DNA of 64,000 bases. It comes from an uncultured Acidovorax sp. (GTDB taxonomy: Bacteria; Pseudomonadota; Gammaproteobacteria; Burkholderiales; Burkholderiaceae_C). Under the pieces are notes generated by a model, which saw nothing but the letters and a program-made list of their open reading frames with translations, did not search any database and was not told the origin of the DNA. The position numbers and the translations under genes are program-made. The DNA lies in contig CAJYHL010000021.1 of NCBI GenBank assembly GCA_913774625.1, positions 1 to 64,000 of the forward strand, read 5' to 3'. Below are positions 1 through 8,063 of this stretch, one piece after another; the stretch's first letter is position 1, and the number at the start of each line of letters is the position of its first letter.

Positions 1-116
1 CGGAAGAAGCCGCCGGATTGGTAAGCCAGCTCCAAGACGTTGCCGTCAACGGCGCGGACCACGTAGGGCGCATCCTGATACGTGACTTCCTGGCCGGGGG
101 TGATCGTTTGAGACAT
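1..116 (-). CDS. Partial small protein, probably phage-derived
   Basis: Only the N-terminal 38 residues lie in the window. They start at an ATG read from the complement of 114-116 and run off the left edge (MSQTITPGQEV..., ending ...YQSGGFF). The visible stretch is hydrophilic, with no signal peptide or catalytic motif, and I do not recognise the family. It is transcribed divergently from the helix-turn-helix gene at 245, across a palindrome-rich spacer. That arrangement, and base composition less GC-rich than the nadK side, suggests the early-gene/regulator boundary of a prophage or similar element. This is inference. The rest of the gene lies outside the window. Confidence 0.55.
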   Translation of the reverse strand, partial: MSQTITPGQEVTYQDAPYVVRAVDGNVLELAYQSGGFF

Positions 117-128
117 TTGGACGCTCCG

Positions 129-154
129 ATGTTGCACACACAACATTTGCAAAT
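129..154. promoter_or_regulatory. Overlapping palindromes, candidate operator of the divergent switch
   Basis: ATGTTG at 129-134 is mirrored by CAACAT at 141-146 around a CACACA spacer. It is immediately followed by the perfect palindrome ATTTGCAAAT at 145-154. Both lie just upstream of the left-going partial gene. Such sites in a divergent spacer are typical operators for a small HTH regulator, but binding by the 245-508 product is only inferred. Confidence 0.45.
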
Positions 155-214
155 CGGAAGCCTACACAGCCAACGTAACATGTGCAAGCCATTTGGCACA
201 ATGCACACATCTAA

Positions 215-226
215 TTTGCATGCAAA
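215..226. promoter_or_regulatory. Perfect palindrome, candidate operator before the HTH gene
   Basis: TTTGCATGCAAA is a perfect 12-bp palindrome. It sits 18 bp before the ATG at 245 and shares the TTTGCA half-site with the palindrome at 145-154. A Shine-Dalgarno-like GGAGG follows at 236-240. A spaced TGTGC...GCACA pair (181-185 and 196-200) lies between the two palindromes. Autoregulation by the adjacent gene product is a plausible inference. Confidence 0.45.
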
Positions 227-244
227 CAACACGTTGGAGGTCAC

Positions 245-508
245 ATGCCTAACACCATGGAGCTTTTGGATCGCGCACTTGCCGTGAAAAGTGCTGCTGA
301 CTGGCATCGGCAGCTTCACTTGTCACGCAACGCGCTTCATTCAGCAAGACAGCGAGGAAACCTAAGCCCAGCCATTGCGGGAGCAATTGCAGAAGAACTG
401 GGGCAAGACCCAAAAGAGTGGATCGTTGTGGCTGCGCTGGAATCGGAGAGAGACAGCGCCTGCAAAACGCGCATGCTCAAGCGGCTCCCAAAACTGACAT
501 CACTTTAA
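245..508 (+). CDS. Small helix-turn-helix regulator, phage type (DUF3693/YdaS-like)
   Basis: An 87-residue protein. Residues ~5-60 fit a lambda-repressor/YdaS-like fold: a leader helix (MELLDRALAV), a turn and a recognition segment (LHLSRNALHSARQRGNLSP), then AGAIAEELGQDPKEWIVVAALESER. The last stretch resembles DUF3693 proteins of filamentous phages, where LAxxLGxDPxEV(V)xAxxAER is typical. That match is from memory. The ATG at 245 has GGAGG four bases upstream; a second ATG at 257 is possible. The gene is clearly less GC-rich than the chromosome to its right and ends only 15 bp before nadK, suggesting horizontal acquisition. It probably represses itself and the divergent gene through the palindromes between them. 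Confidence 0.6.
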   Translation: MPNTMELLDRALAVKSAADWHRQLHLSRNALHSARQRGNLSPAIAGAIAEELGQDPKEWIVVAALESERDSACKTRMLKRLPKLTSL

Positions 509-523
509 TGATGTAATTTCTTC

Positions 524-1420
524 ATGAAGTCTTCTTTCCGGCGCGTCGCGCTCATAGGCAAATACCAGGGCGCCAACGGGACGGCGGCCTCCAGCGGCTC
601 GCTGCAGGTGCTCGAGCGCATCGCCCAGTTCCTGTGGGACAAAGACTGCGAAGTGGTGCTGGAAGCCGAGACCGCCGCCAACACGGGACTGGAAGGCTAT
701 ACGGTGCTGGACGTGGACGCGATCGGCCGCCAGTGCGATCTGGGACTGGTGGTGGGTGGCGACGGCACCATGCTGGGCGTGGGCCGCAGGCTGGCCAGCT
801 ACGGCACGCCGCTGATCGGCATCAACCAGGGCCGGCTGGGCTTCATCACCGACATTCCGCTCGAAGGCTTCGAGGCCACCCTCACACCCATGCTGGAAGG
901 CCACTACGAGGAAGACCTGCGCCCGCTGATGCATGCGCGTGTCATGCGCGGCAGCGAATGCGTGTTCGAGGCTCGCGCGCTCAACGATGTGGTGGTCAAC
1001 CGCGGATCGACCTCGGGCATGGTGGAGCTGCGGGTGGAGGTGGACGGGCACTTCGTCGCCAACCAGCGCGCGGACGGGCTCATCATCGCCTCGCCTACCG
1101 GCTCCACGGCCTATTCGCTGTCGGCCGGCGGGCCCATGCTGCATCCGTCCATTCCGGGCTGGGTGCTGGTGCCCATCGCTCCGCACACGCTGTCCAACCG
1201 GCCCATCGTACTGTCCGATACCGCCGAAGTGGCCGTGGAAATCGTCGGAGGACGCGACATCAGCGCCAACTTCGACATGCAGTCGCTCGCCTCGCTGCTG
1301 CATGGCGACCGGATCCTGGTGCGCCGGTCGCAGCACCGCGTGCGCTTCCTGCATCCGCTGGGCTGGAATTATTTTGCGACGCTGCGCAAGAAGCTGCGCT
1401 GGAACGAGGGAGGCTCCTGA
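524..1420 (+). CDS. nadK: NAD kinase
   Basis: A cytoplasmic enzyme that phosphorylates NAD to NADP. At 298 residues it has normal family length. The family signature GGDGTM is at residues 78-83, followed by NQGRLGF at 101-107, the ALND segment near 152 and [13 protein letters not shown] in the C-terminal domain. The N-terminus [15 protein letters not shown] matches what I know of Burkholderiales NadK, so the ATG at 524 is very likely right. It has no recognisable Shine-Dalgarno, because the sequence directly upstream (TAATTTCTTC) belongs to the foreign-looking segment. It is followed after 2 bp by recN and is likely co-transcribed with it. In relatives I would expect hrcA upstream; here a phage-like regulator occupies that place. 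Confidence 0.96.
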   Translation: MKSSFRRVALIGKYQGANGTAASSGSLQVLERIAQFLWDKDCEVVLEAETAANTGLEGYTVLDVDAIGRQCDLGLVVGGDGTMLGVGRRLASYGTPLIGINQGRLGFITDIPLEGFEATLTPMLEGHYEEDLRPLMHARVMRGSECVFEARALNDVVVNRGSTSGMVELRVEVDGHFVANQRADGLIIASPTGSTAYSLSAGGPMLHPSIPGWVLVPIAPHTLSNRPIVLSDTAEVAVEIVGGRDISANFDMQSLASLLHGDRILVRRSQHRVRFLHPLGWNYFATLRKKLRWNEGGS

Positions 1421-1422
1421 GC

Positions 1423-3093
1423 ATGGCACTCAAGCGGATCGCGCTGCGCGATTTCGTCATCGTCGAAGCGCTGGAACTGGATCTGCACACCGGCTTCACC
1501 GTGCTGACCGGCGAGACGGGCGCCGGCAAGTCCATCCTGATCGACGCGCTGCAGCTGCTGCTGGGCGGCCGCGCCGACACGGGCGTGATCCGCGAAGGCG
1601 CGCAGCGCACCGACATGGCCGCCGAATTCGATGCCCCGGCCGCGCTCGCGCCCTGGCTGGAAGAGGCCGGCATTCCGGGCGACGACAGCCTGCTGCTGCG
1701 CCGCACCATCGACCTGCAGGGCCGCAGCCGCGCCTGGATCAACGGCGTGCCGGCCACGGCCACGCAGATGCGGGCCGTGGGCGGGCAGCTGCTGGATATC
1801 CACGGCCAGCACGCCTGGCAGAGCCTGACCCGGCAGGAGTCCGTGCGCGGCCTGCTCGATGCCTATGCGGGCGTGCAGGCAGCGCCGCTGGCGGGCCTGT
1901 GGACCACCTGGCGCGACGCCCGGAAGGCCCTGGCCCATGCCCGCAGCGCGCAGGACACGCTGCAGCAGGAACGCGAGCGCCTGCAGTGGCAGATCGGCGA
2001 AGTGGGCAAGCTCGCGCCCGGCGAGGACGAATGGGACGAGCTGAACGCGCAGCACACGCGCCTCTCGAACGCCCAGGCGCTGCTGGACAGCGCCCAGGGC
2101 GCGCTCGCCGCGCTGGAAGACGAGGACGGCGGCGCACTGCCCCGGCTGGCCCAGGCCCAGCACCTGCTGCAGGACTACGAACAGATGGACGAGGCCTTCC
2201 GATCGATGAACGAGGTGCTCACCTCGTGCCTGGCGCAGGCCGGCGACGTGGCGCATTCCCTGCAGAGCTATCTGCGCCATACCGAACTGGACCCGGAGCG
2301 CCTGCAGGAGCTGGACGCCCGCCTTTCGCAATGGATGTCGCTGGCCCGGCGCTACAAGCGCACGCCGGCCGAGCTGCCTGCGCTGCTGCAGGGCTGGACG
2401 GCCGAGCTGCAGCAGCTCGACACCGCCGCAGACCTGGCCGCGCTGGAGGCAGCGGAACAGGCCGCCGCCAGCGCCTACGCCAAGGCGGCCCGCACGCTGT
2501 CGCAGCGCCGCGCCAAGGCCGCGCCAAAGCTGGCCCAGGCCATCACCCAGGCCATGCAGGGCCTCGGCATGACCGGCGGCCGCTTCGAGGTGGCGGTGGA
2601 GCCCGCCGCCGAACCCGGGCCGCACGGCACCGATGCCATCGGCTTCCTGGTCAGCAGCCATCCGGGCATGACGCCCAAGCCCATAGGGAAGGTGGCGTCG
2701 GGCGGCGAGCTCTCGCGCATCTCCCTGGCCATCTCGGTCACCACCAGCGAGCTGGGCGAAGCGCCCACGCTGATCTTCGACGAGGTCGATTCCGGCGTGG
2801 GCGGTGCCGTGGCCGAGACGGTGGGCCGGCTGATGCAGCAGCTGGGCCGCGACCGGCAGGTGCTGGCCGTCACCCATTTGCCGCAGGTGGCGGCCTGCGC
2901 CGACCACCACCTGGTGGTGGCCAAGCACAAGCGCGCCGGCGGCACCACGAGTTCGGTCCAGCCCGCTGCGGACGAGGCCCGCGTGAAGGAACTGGCCCGC
3001 ATGCTGGGCGGCGAGCGGCTGTCGGCCACCACGCTGGCCCATGCGCGCGAGATGCTGGACGGCGCGCAGCAGCCCCCGTCGCACAAAGGCTGA
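1423..3093 (+). CDS. recN: DNA repair ATPase RecN
   Basis: An SMC-like ATPase of 556 residues acting in recombinational double-strand-break repair. The Walker A motif GETGAGKS is at residues 30-37. The central part is coiled-coil rich (long Q/E/R-rich stretches). The C-terminal half carries the ABC signature region [11 protein letters not shown] and the Walker B segment [12 protein letters not shown], followed by the H-loop region [11 protein letters not shown]. The ATG at 1423 lies 2 bp after the nadK stop, with GAGGGAGG upstream inside the nadK end. The length equals that of E. coli RecN. RapZ follows 5 bp after the stop, so nadK-recN-rapZ is probably one operon. Confidence 0.95.
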   Translation: MALKRIALRDFVIVEALELDLHTGFTVLTGETGAGKSILIDALQLLLGGRADTGVIREGAQRTDMAAEFDAPAALAPWLEEAGIPGDDSLLLRRTIDLQGRSRAWINGVPATATQMRAVGGQLLDIHGQHAWQSLTRQESVRGLLDAYAGVQAAPLAGLWTTWRDARKALAHARSAQDTLQQERERLQWQIGEVGKLAPGEDEWDELNAQHTRLSNAQALLDSAQGALAALEDEDGGALPRLAQAQHLLQDYEQMDEAFRSMNEVLTSCLAQAGDVAHSLQSYLRHTELDPERLQELDARLSQWMSLARRYKRTPAELPALLQGWTAELQQLDTAADLAALEAAEQAAASAYAKAARTLSQRRAKAAPKLAQAITQAMQGLGMTGGRFEVAVEPAAEPGPHGTDAIGFLVSSHPGMTPKPIGKVASGGELSRISLAISVTTSELGEAPTLIFDEVDSGVGGAVAETVGRLMQQLGRDRQVLAVTHLPQVAACADHHLVVAKHKRAGGTTSSVQPAADEARVKELARMLGGERLSATTLAHAREMLDGAQQPPSHKG

Positions 3094-3098
3094 ACCCC

Positions 3099-3962
3099 AT
3101 GGCACTCGAACTTCTCTTCATCACCGGCATGTCCGGCTCCGGCAAATCGGTGGCGCTGCATGCGCTGGAAGATGCCGGCTACTACTGCGTGGACAACCTG
3201 CCCCCGGAACTGCTGGACCCCTTCGTAGCGCTGGAGCATGCCCACCACGGCAACCGCCTGGCCATCGCCATGGACGTGCGCAGCGTGAACGCGCTGTCGC
3301 AGGTGCCGCAGCAGCTGCAGCGCCTGCGCGGCCAGGGCGTGCGGGTGCAGAGCCTGTTTCTCGACGCCACCACCGACACGCTGGTGCGCCGCTTCTCCGA
3401 AACCCGCCGCCGCCATCCGCTCTCGAAGGACGAGCTGCGCGAAGGCCAGCTCGCGCTGGTGCAGACCATAGAGCGCGAGCGCGAACTGCTGGCCGAACTG
3501 CGCGAGCAGTCCCACGTCATCGACACCAGCGCCATCCGGTCGTCGCAGCTGCAAAGCTACGTCAAGAACCTGACGAACGCGCCGCCGGGCCGGCTCACGC
3601 TGGTGTTCCAGTCGTTCGCATTCAAGCGCGGCGTGCCGGTGGATGCCGACTACGTCTTCGACGTGCGCATGCTGCCCAACCCGCACTACGAGCCGCACCT
3701 GCGCGAATTGACGGGCCGGGACCAGCCCGTGATCGACTATCTGCAGCAGCAGCCCGAGGTGGAGACGATGCGCACGCACATCGCCGCCTTCCTGGACCAG
3801 TGGCTGCCGGCGCTGGCGCAGAACCACCGCAGCTACGTGACGGTGGCCATCGGCTGCACGGGCGGGCAGCACCGCTCGGTCTATCTGGTCGAGCAATTGG
3901 CGCGGCAGTTCAGCGTGGACTGGACGACGCTGCGCCGGCACCGCGAGATGGATGCGCGCTGA
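3099..3962 (+). CDS. rapZ: RNase adapter protein RapZ (YvcJ family nucleotide-binding protein)
   Basis: A 287-residue P-loop protein. In enterobacteria RapZ delivers the sRNA GlmZ to RNase E and thereby controls glucosamine-6-phosphate synthase; whether that RNA circuit exists here cannot be judged. Walker A GMSGSGKS is at residues 10-17, followed by the family-typical [14 protein letters not shown]. The C-terminal domain ends with the conserved [19 protein letters not shown]. In many betaproteobacteria rapZ lies near hprK and PTS genes, but here it closes the nadK-recN operon and runs convergently against mutY, 32 bp away. Confidence 0.94.
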   Translation: MALELLFITGMSGSGKSVALHALEDAGYYCVDNLPPELLDPFVALEHAHHGNRLAIAMDVRSVNALSQVPQQLQRLRGQGVRVQSLFLDATTDTLVRRFSETRRRHPLSKDELREGQLALVQTIERERELLAELREQSHVIDTSAIRSSQLQSYVKNLTNAPPGRLTLVFQSFAFKRGVPVDADYVFDVRMLPNPHYEPHLRELTGRDQPVIDYLQQQPEVETMRTHIAAFLDQWLPALAQNHRSYVTVAIGCTGGQHRSVYLVEQLARQFSVDWTTLRRHREMDAR

Positions 3963-3994
3963 GCTCACTGAGCACTGAGCACCCGAGGCCGGTG

Positions 3995-5083
3995 TCAATC
4001 CAGCGGCAGGGACTCCAGCATCTTGCGGATGGGTGCGGGCAGCCCCAGCGACTGCCATTCGGCGCGGCTGAACCAGCCTCCGGCAACTGCTTCCTGCGCC
4101 GTCACGGCCGAGCCGGGAGGCTGGCCGCTGCCCTGCAGGGCCAGCACGGGATGCAGGTGCAGGTCGCGGTGGGTCAGTACGTGCAGGGAGGCCGGCAACT
4201 CGCGCAAGGCGCCCTCCTCCTGCGGCCCGCGGCCGGCCCCGGCCGCCAGGGACAGGGCAGCGAAGTCGCCGAAGACCGGCGGGCAATAGAGGCCGGCCCA
4301 GATGCCCACCTGGGGCCGCCGCTCCAGCCAGAGCCGGCCCGCCCCATCGCGCAGCAGCAACAGCCACCAGGCCTGCGCGCTGCGGGTCAGCTTGCGGGTG
4401 CGCACCGGATAGTCCTCGGGGTTGCCGTCGCGCCGCGCCACGCAGGCCGCATGCAGCGGACAGACGATGCAGGCCGGCTTGCGCGGCGAGCAGATGCTGG
4501 CGCCCAGGTCCATCAGGCCCTGCGTGTAGCGCGGCATGCTGCTCTCCAGATCCTGCGTGGGCAGCAGCGCATCGGCAAGCGTCCAGAGCTGGCGCTCGTT
4601 CCTGGCCACCGCCAGGTCGGCGTCGAAGCCCAGCACCCGCGTGAGCACGCGCCGCACGTTGGCATCGAGGATGGGCGCACGCACGCCGAAGCAGAAGGAT
4701 GCGATCGCCCCGGCCGTGGAACGGCCTATGCCGGGCAGCGCGGACAGCTCCTCCACCGTGCGCGGGAATGCGCCGCCGTGCCGCTCCATCACCGCCTTGG
4801 CGCAGGCGTGCAGGTTGCGCGCCCGGCTGTAGTAGCCCAGTCCCGCCCAGAGCGCCAGAACGTCGTCCTGCGGCGCCTCGGCCAGCGCCCGCACGTCGGG
4901 AAAGCGCGCGAGGAAGCGCGCGTAGTAGTCCAGCACGGTGGCGACCTGGGTCTGCTGCAGCATCACCTCGGAAAGCCAGACGCGGTAGGGGTCGCGTGTG
5001 TTCTGCCAGGGCAGATGGTTGCGGCCATGGCTGGCCTGCCACCGCACCACCAGGGCGGCGATGTCTTCGTGCTGAACGCTCAT
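3995..5083 (-). CDS. mutY: A/G-specific adenine DNA glycosylase MutY
   Basis: Removes adenine mispaired with 8-oxoguanine. The 362-residue protein has the HhH-GPD catalytic domain: SEVMLQQTQV with catalytic Glu39, the helix-hairpin-helix LSALPGIGRSTAGAIASF, and the conserved Asp in ILDANVRRVL. The 4Fe-4S loop is complete with C-x6-C-x2-C-x5-C (CSPRKPACIVCPLHAAC). A NUDIX-like C-terminal domain that recognises 8-oxoG follows. I start at MSVQHED (complement of 5081-5083), not at the longer upstream in-frame methionine, because that extension is merely the neighbouring gene read in another frame. The start overlaps the stop of the dynamin-like gene as ATGA, implying translational coupling. Confidence 0.95.
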   Translation of the reverse strand: MSVQHEDIAALVVRWQASHGRNHLPWQNTRDPYRVWLSEVMLQQTQVATVLDYYARFLARFPDVRALAEAPQDDVLALWAGLGYYSRARNLHACAKAVMERHGGAFPRTVEELSALPGIGRSTAGAIASFCFGVRAPILDANVRRVLTRVLGFDADLAVARNERQLWTLADALLPTQDLESSMPRYTQGLMDLGASICSPRKPACIVCPLHAACVARRDGNPEDYPVRTRKLTRSAQAWWLLLLRDGAGRLWLERRPQVGIWAGLYCPPVFGDFAALSLAAGAGRGPQEEGALRELPASLHVLTHRDLHLHPVLALQGSGQPPGSAVTAQEAVAGGWFSRAEWQSLGLPAPIRKMLESLPLD

Positions 5084-7089
5084 GCGGAAAGGGATGGGGT
5101 TGGATGGCCGCTGACCGCCTCGGGGGCACCGGGCAGGACCAGCAGCTGCTGCGTCAGGCTCTGCAGGCGGGCATGGATGTCGGAGAGCCGCTGCTCCGCC
5201 TGCTCGATCTCGGCGATGCGCTCGACCAGTCCGCTGGCGGCGTGGCGGATGCGGTCCACCGCCTCGATGCGCCGCGCGAAGCTGCGCTTGCGCTCGCGCA
5301 GCTGGGCGTCGAGCTGGGCCGTGGCCGACTTGCTCCACAGCTCCAGCTCGTTGGCCACGGCTTCGAACACCGCCCGCAGCCGGGTTCCCAGCGCACGGAT
5401 CAGGCGCTGCGAGAAATCCTGCTGCGCCAGCCGCAGGGCGTTGCCCACGCCCAGGTACTGCAGGTGCCGGTCCTCGATCTGCTGCAACTCCTGCTGGAAT
5501 AGCCCCAGCGAAGGCGGCTGCGGCGCCTGCAGCGAAAAGCCGTACTCGGCATTGAGCTGGCGGAAGGTGCCGCCCAGCATGGCGTGGATCTCGGCGGCCG
5601 TGCTCTGGGCATTGCCCAGCAGCATGCGCAGGCGGCTGAAAGTGCCTGCATAGATCTTGCGCACGCCCAGCTTGAGGCCACGCGCCTGCAGGGCCTCGTC
5701 CAAGGCCGTCAGTTCGGCCTTCAGCGAGCGGGCTCCCAGCTGCTGGAAGATGTCGCGCAGCAGGCGCAGATGCACGGCCCGCACGGCCTGGATGCGCGCT
5801 GCGCTGGCGTCGAACTCGCGCTGCTCCTGCTCGATGCGGCTGCGCATGGTGTCGATCACCAGGGCGTTCTTGCCGCGCAGGCTGCGCAGCTCCAGCATCT
5901 GCTCGTCCAGATCGCGCCGGCGGATGTGGATGGTGCGCTCGGCCTCGGCCCGCAGCTGGGCGACTCCGGAGGCCACCGCCGCGCGCAGGATGCCCTGGCG
6001 GCGTCCCATGATGCCTTCGGCCAGGGCTTCCTCGAGCTGCGGCAGGCCGCTGGACGCCAGCAGATCGGCGTCGCCCCGCATCTTGGCGATCAGCCCCTTC
6101 TGGGCCGACACCGGCAGCACCTGCGCGAGCGGCACGCCCAGTATCTCGGCCGCGCCGCGGCTCTGGCGGTCCAGCTGCGCCTGAACCTGGGCGGGCGTGT
6201 TGATGGTGTCCCAGAGCGTGTCGATCTTGTTGAGAACCACCAGCCGCGCGTCGGCGGACTGTCCGGCCGGCGCCAGATGCTCGCGCCAGATCGCCAGGTC
6301 GGACTGGGTCACGCCCGTGTCCGCCCCCAGCATGAACAGCACGGCATGCGCCTGCGGTATGAGGTTGATGGTGAGTTCCGGCTCGGCGCCCACGGCGTTC
6401 AGCCCGGGCGTGTCCAGGATGACCAGCCCCTGCTTGAGCAGGGCGTGGGGAATGTTGATGAGCGCATGGCGCCAGCGCGGCACCTCGACCAGGCCTGCGG
6501 CATCGGGCACGGGATTGGCGCCGGCGGCGCCGGCATCGGAGGAGGTATCTGCGTCCGCGTCGGTGCCCGCGCCGTCGCGCCAGAAGCCCAGGGCCCGGGC
6601 TTCGTCCACGGGCACGCGAAGCACCTCGGACACCTTCTCGAACGCCCGGGCCAGTTGTTCTGCGTCATGCACGTCCAGGTCCAGCTGGGTCCAGTGTTCG
6701 GGACGCAGGCGCCAGTCGGCCAGGCTTTGCGGGGCCTTGCGGGTGTCGATGGGCAACAGGCGCAGGCTGGGCGGAGTGGCCGGGTCGTAGGCCAGCTCGG
6801 TCGGGCACATGGTGGTGCGGCCCGCGCTGGCCGGCATGATGCGACGACCGTAGGCCGCGAAGAAAAGGGCGTTGATCAGCTCGGACTTGCCGCGCGAGAA
6901 CTCCGCGACGAAGGCCACCATGACCTTGTCGCTGCGCACCTGCTCTTCCAGCCGGCGCAGACGCTCCTGCACCGCGGCGTCCAGCAGCTCGCAGGAGCCC
7001 ATCCAGTCGGCCAGCTGGCGCAGCTGCTGCGCGAACGCCTGCCGCCAGGCTCCGTGCTGGTCGAACTGTTCGTTGAATGAAAGGCCCAC
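5080..7089 (-). CDS. Dynamin-like GTPase
   Basis: A 669-residue large GTPase of the bacterial dynamin-like family. Its G domain has G1 AEFSRGKS at 62-69, a G2 Thr in the GRTTMCPTEL stretch, G3 DTPGLN, and G4 NKID. A long helical region with heptad-like patterns (residues ~380-640) follows and should form the stalk. No clear transmembrane segment is visible, so membrane contact would be peripheral. A low-complexity D/A-rich insert (DTSSDAGAAGANP) sits inside the G domain. Bacterial dynamins act in membrane remodelling or stress tolerance, but no function can be assigned here. The gene ends in a 4-bp ATGA overlap with mutY, and mutM lies upstream on the same strand. Confidence 0.85.
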   Translation of the reverse strand: MGLSFNEQFDQHGAWRQAFAQQLRQLADWMGSCELLDAAVQERLRRLEEQVRSDKVMVAFVAEFSRGKSELINALFFAAYGRRIMPASAGRTTMCPTELAYDPATPPSLRLLPIDTRKAPQSLADWRLRPEHWTQLDLDVHDAEQLARAFEKVSEVLRVPVDEARALGFWRDGAGTDADADTSSDAGAAGANPVPDAAGLVEVPRWRHALINIPHALLKQGLVILDTPGLNAVGAEPELTINLIPQAHAVLFMLGADTGVTQSDLAIWREHLAPAGQSADARLVVLNKIDTLWDTINTPAQVQAQLDRQSRGAAEILGVPLAQVLPVSAQKGLIAKMRGDADLLASSGLPQLEEALAEGIMGRRQGILRAAVASGVAQLRAEAERTIHIRRRDLDEQMLELRSLRGKNALVIDTMRSRIEQEQREFDASAARIQAVRAVHLRLLRDIFQQLGARSLKAELTALDEALQARGLKLGVRKIYAGTFSRLRMLLGNAQSTAAEIHAMLGGTFRQLNAEYGFSLQAPQPPSLGLFQQELQQIEDRHLQYLGVGNALRLAQQDFSQRLIRALGTRLRAVFEAVANELELWSKSATAQLDAQLRERKRSFARRIEAVDRIRHAASGLVERIAEIEQAEQRLSDIHARLQSLTQQLLVLPGAPEAVSGHPTPSLSA

Positions 7090-7212
7090 GGTGCTCCCAG
7101 GATGGCGTGCGTCAACCAGCCCGAGCGGGCCGCAGAGTGCGCAAAATATAGCATCGCCTCCCTGACCCTGGGCGCCGCCGGGACAGCGCCGGCCACGGCA
7201 GCGGCGGGCACC

Positions 7213-8034
7213 TCAGGTGCGCTGGCAGCGCTGGCAATAGAAGGTGCTGCGCTGGCCCTGCCGCAGCAGCCGGATGGGCGTGCCGCATACCCGGCAGGGC
7301 TGCTGCTCGCGTCCGTAGACGTTGGCTTCGAGCTGGAAGTGGCCGGCGTTGCCGTCGGCGCTGGAGAAGTCCCGCAGCGTGCTGCCGCCCCGCTCTACCG
7401 CCCGCGCCAGCACTTCGCGGATCGCGGCATGCAGCCTGCGCGCCCGCACCGGCCCGATGCTGCTGGCACGCGCCGTCGGACGGATGCCGGCGAGAAAAAG
7501 CACCTCGGACGCATAGATGTTGCCCACGCCGACGACGACCTTCCCGCTGAGCAGCAGCAGCTTGATGGGCGCACGGCTGGCCTGAAGCCCCGCATGGAAG
7601 CCCTCGAAGCTGAAGCCATCCTCCAGCGGTTCGGGCCCCAGGTTCTGCAGCAGCTTGCGCGCCGCGGGATCGGCCTCGCCCGCGGCCCAGACCACCGCCC
7701 CGAAGCGGCGCGGATCATGCAGCCGCAGGACCCCGCGGTCCGTCGCCATGTCGAAGTGGTCATGCACGCCCGGCGCGGGCAGGTCGTCCGCGAACCGCAG
7801 GCTGCCCGACATGCCCAGATGCACCAGCAGCACGCCCCCGCCCTCGTCCAGATCGACCAGCAGGTACTTGCCGCGCCGGCGCACGCCCAGCACGCGCCGG
7901 CCGGCCAGGCTGGCGGGGTCGCGGCCCAGCGGCCAGCGCAGGGGCTTGCCCAGGGTCACGGAGAGGATCTGCGCGCCGGCGATGCGGCTCTCGAAACTGC
8001 GCCGGGTCACCTCGACTTCGGGCAGCTCAGGCAT
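7213..8034 (-). CDS. mutM: Formamidopyrimidine-DNA glycosylase MutM
   Basis: A bifunctional glycosylase/AP-lyase that excises 8-oxoguanine and formamidopyrimidines. It is 273 residues long. The mature N-terminus PELPEVEV (catalytic Pro2 and Glu3) fixes the start at the complement of 8032-8034, although an in-frame ATG exists further upstream. The C-terminal zinc finger is intact: C-x2-C (CRVCG) and C-x2-C (CQRCQ). The H2TH region [15 protein letters not shown] is present. It lies 123 bp upstream of the dynamin-like gene on the same strand and is divergent from the TPR gene. With MutY two genes away, the GO repair system is clustered here. Confidence 0.96.
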   Translation of the reverse strand: MPELPEVEVTRRSFESRIAGAQILSVTLGKPLRWPLGRDPASLAGRRVLGVRRRGKYLLVDLDEGGGVLLVHLGMSGSLRFADDLPAPGVHDHFDMATDRGVLRLHDPRRFGAVVWAAGEADPAARKLLQNLGPEPLEDGFSFEGFHAGLQASRAPIKLLLLSGKVVVGVGNIYASEVLFLAGIRPTARASSIGPVRARRLHAAIREVLARAVERGGSTLRDFSSADGNAGHFQLEANVYGREQQPCRVCGTPIRLLRQGQRSTFYCQRCQRT

Positions 8035-8063
8035 GTCGGGGCTCGGCGGAAAGTGGCAAAGGC

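Noticed and set aside
497-514. ACATCA/TGATGT stem as a terminator after the HTH gene
   Set aside because: Only 6 bp, AT-rich, followed by AATTTC and not a T-run. It overlaps the stop codon and may be chance.
500-1429. Long antisense frame opposite nadK
   Set aside because: High GC makes long open frames on the opposite strand common. nadK has all its family motifs, and this frame has none.
2475-5129. 884-codon minus-strand frame across recN, rapZ and mutY
   Set aside because: It crosses three well-supported genes and shows Arg/Ala/Gly-rich low-complexity translation with no motif.
5084-5338. N-terminal extension of MutY
   Set aside because: The in-frame extension is the dynamin-like gene read in another frame. 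The MSVQHED start matches the family length and overlaps the upstream stop.
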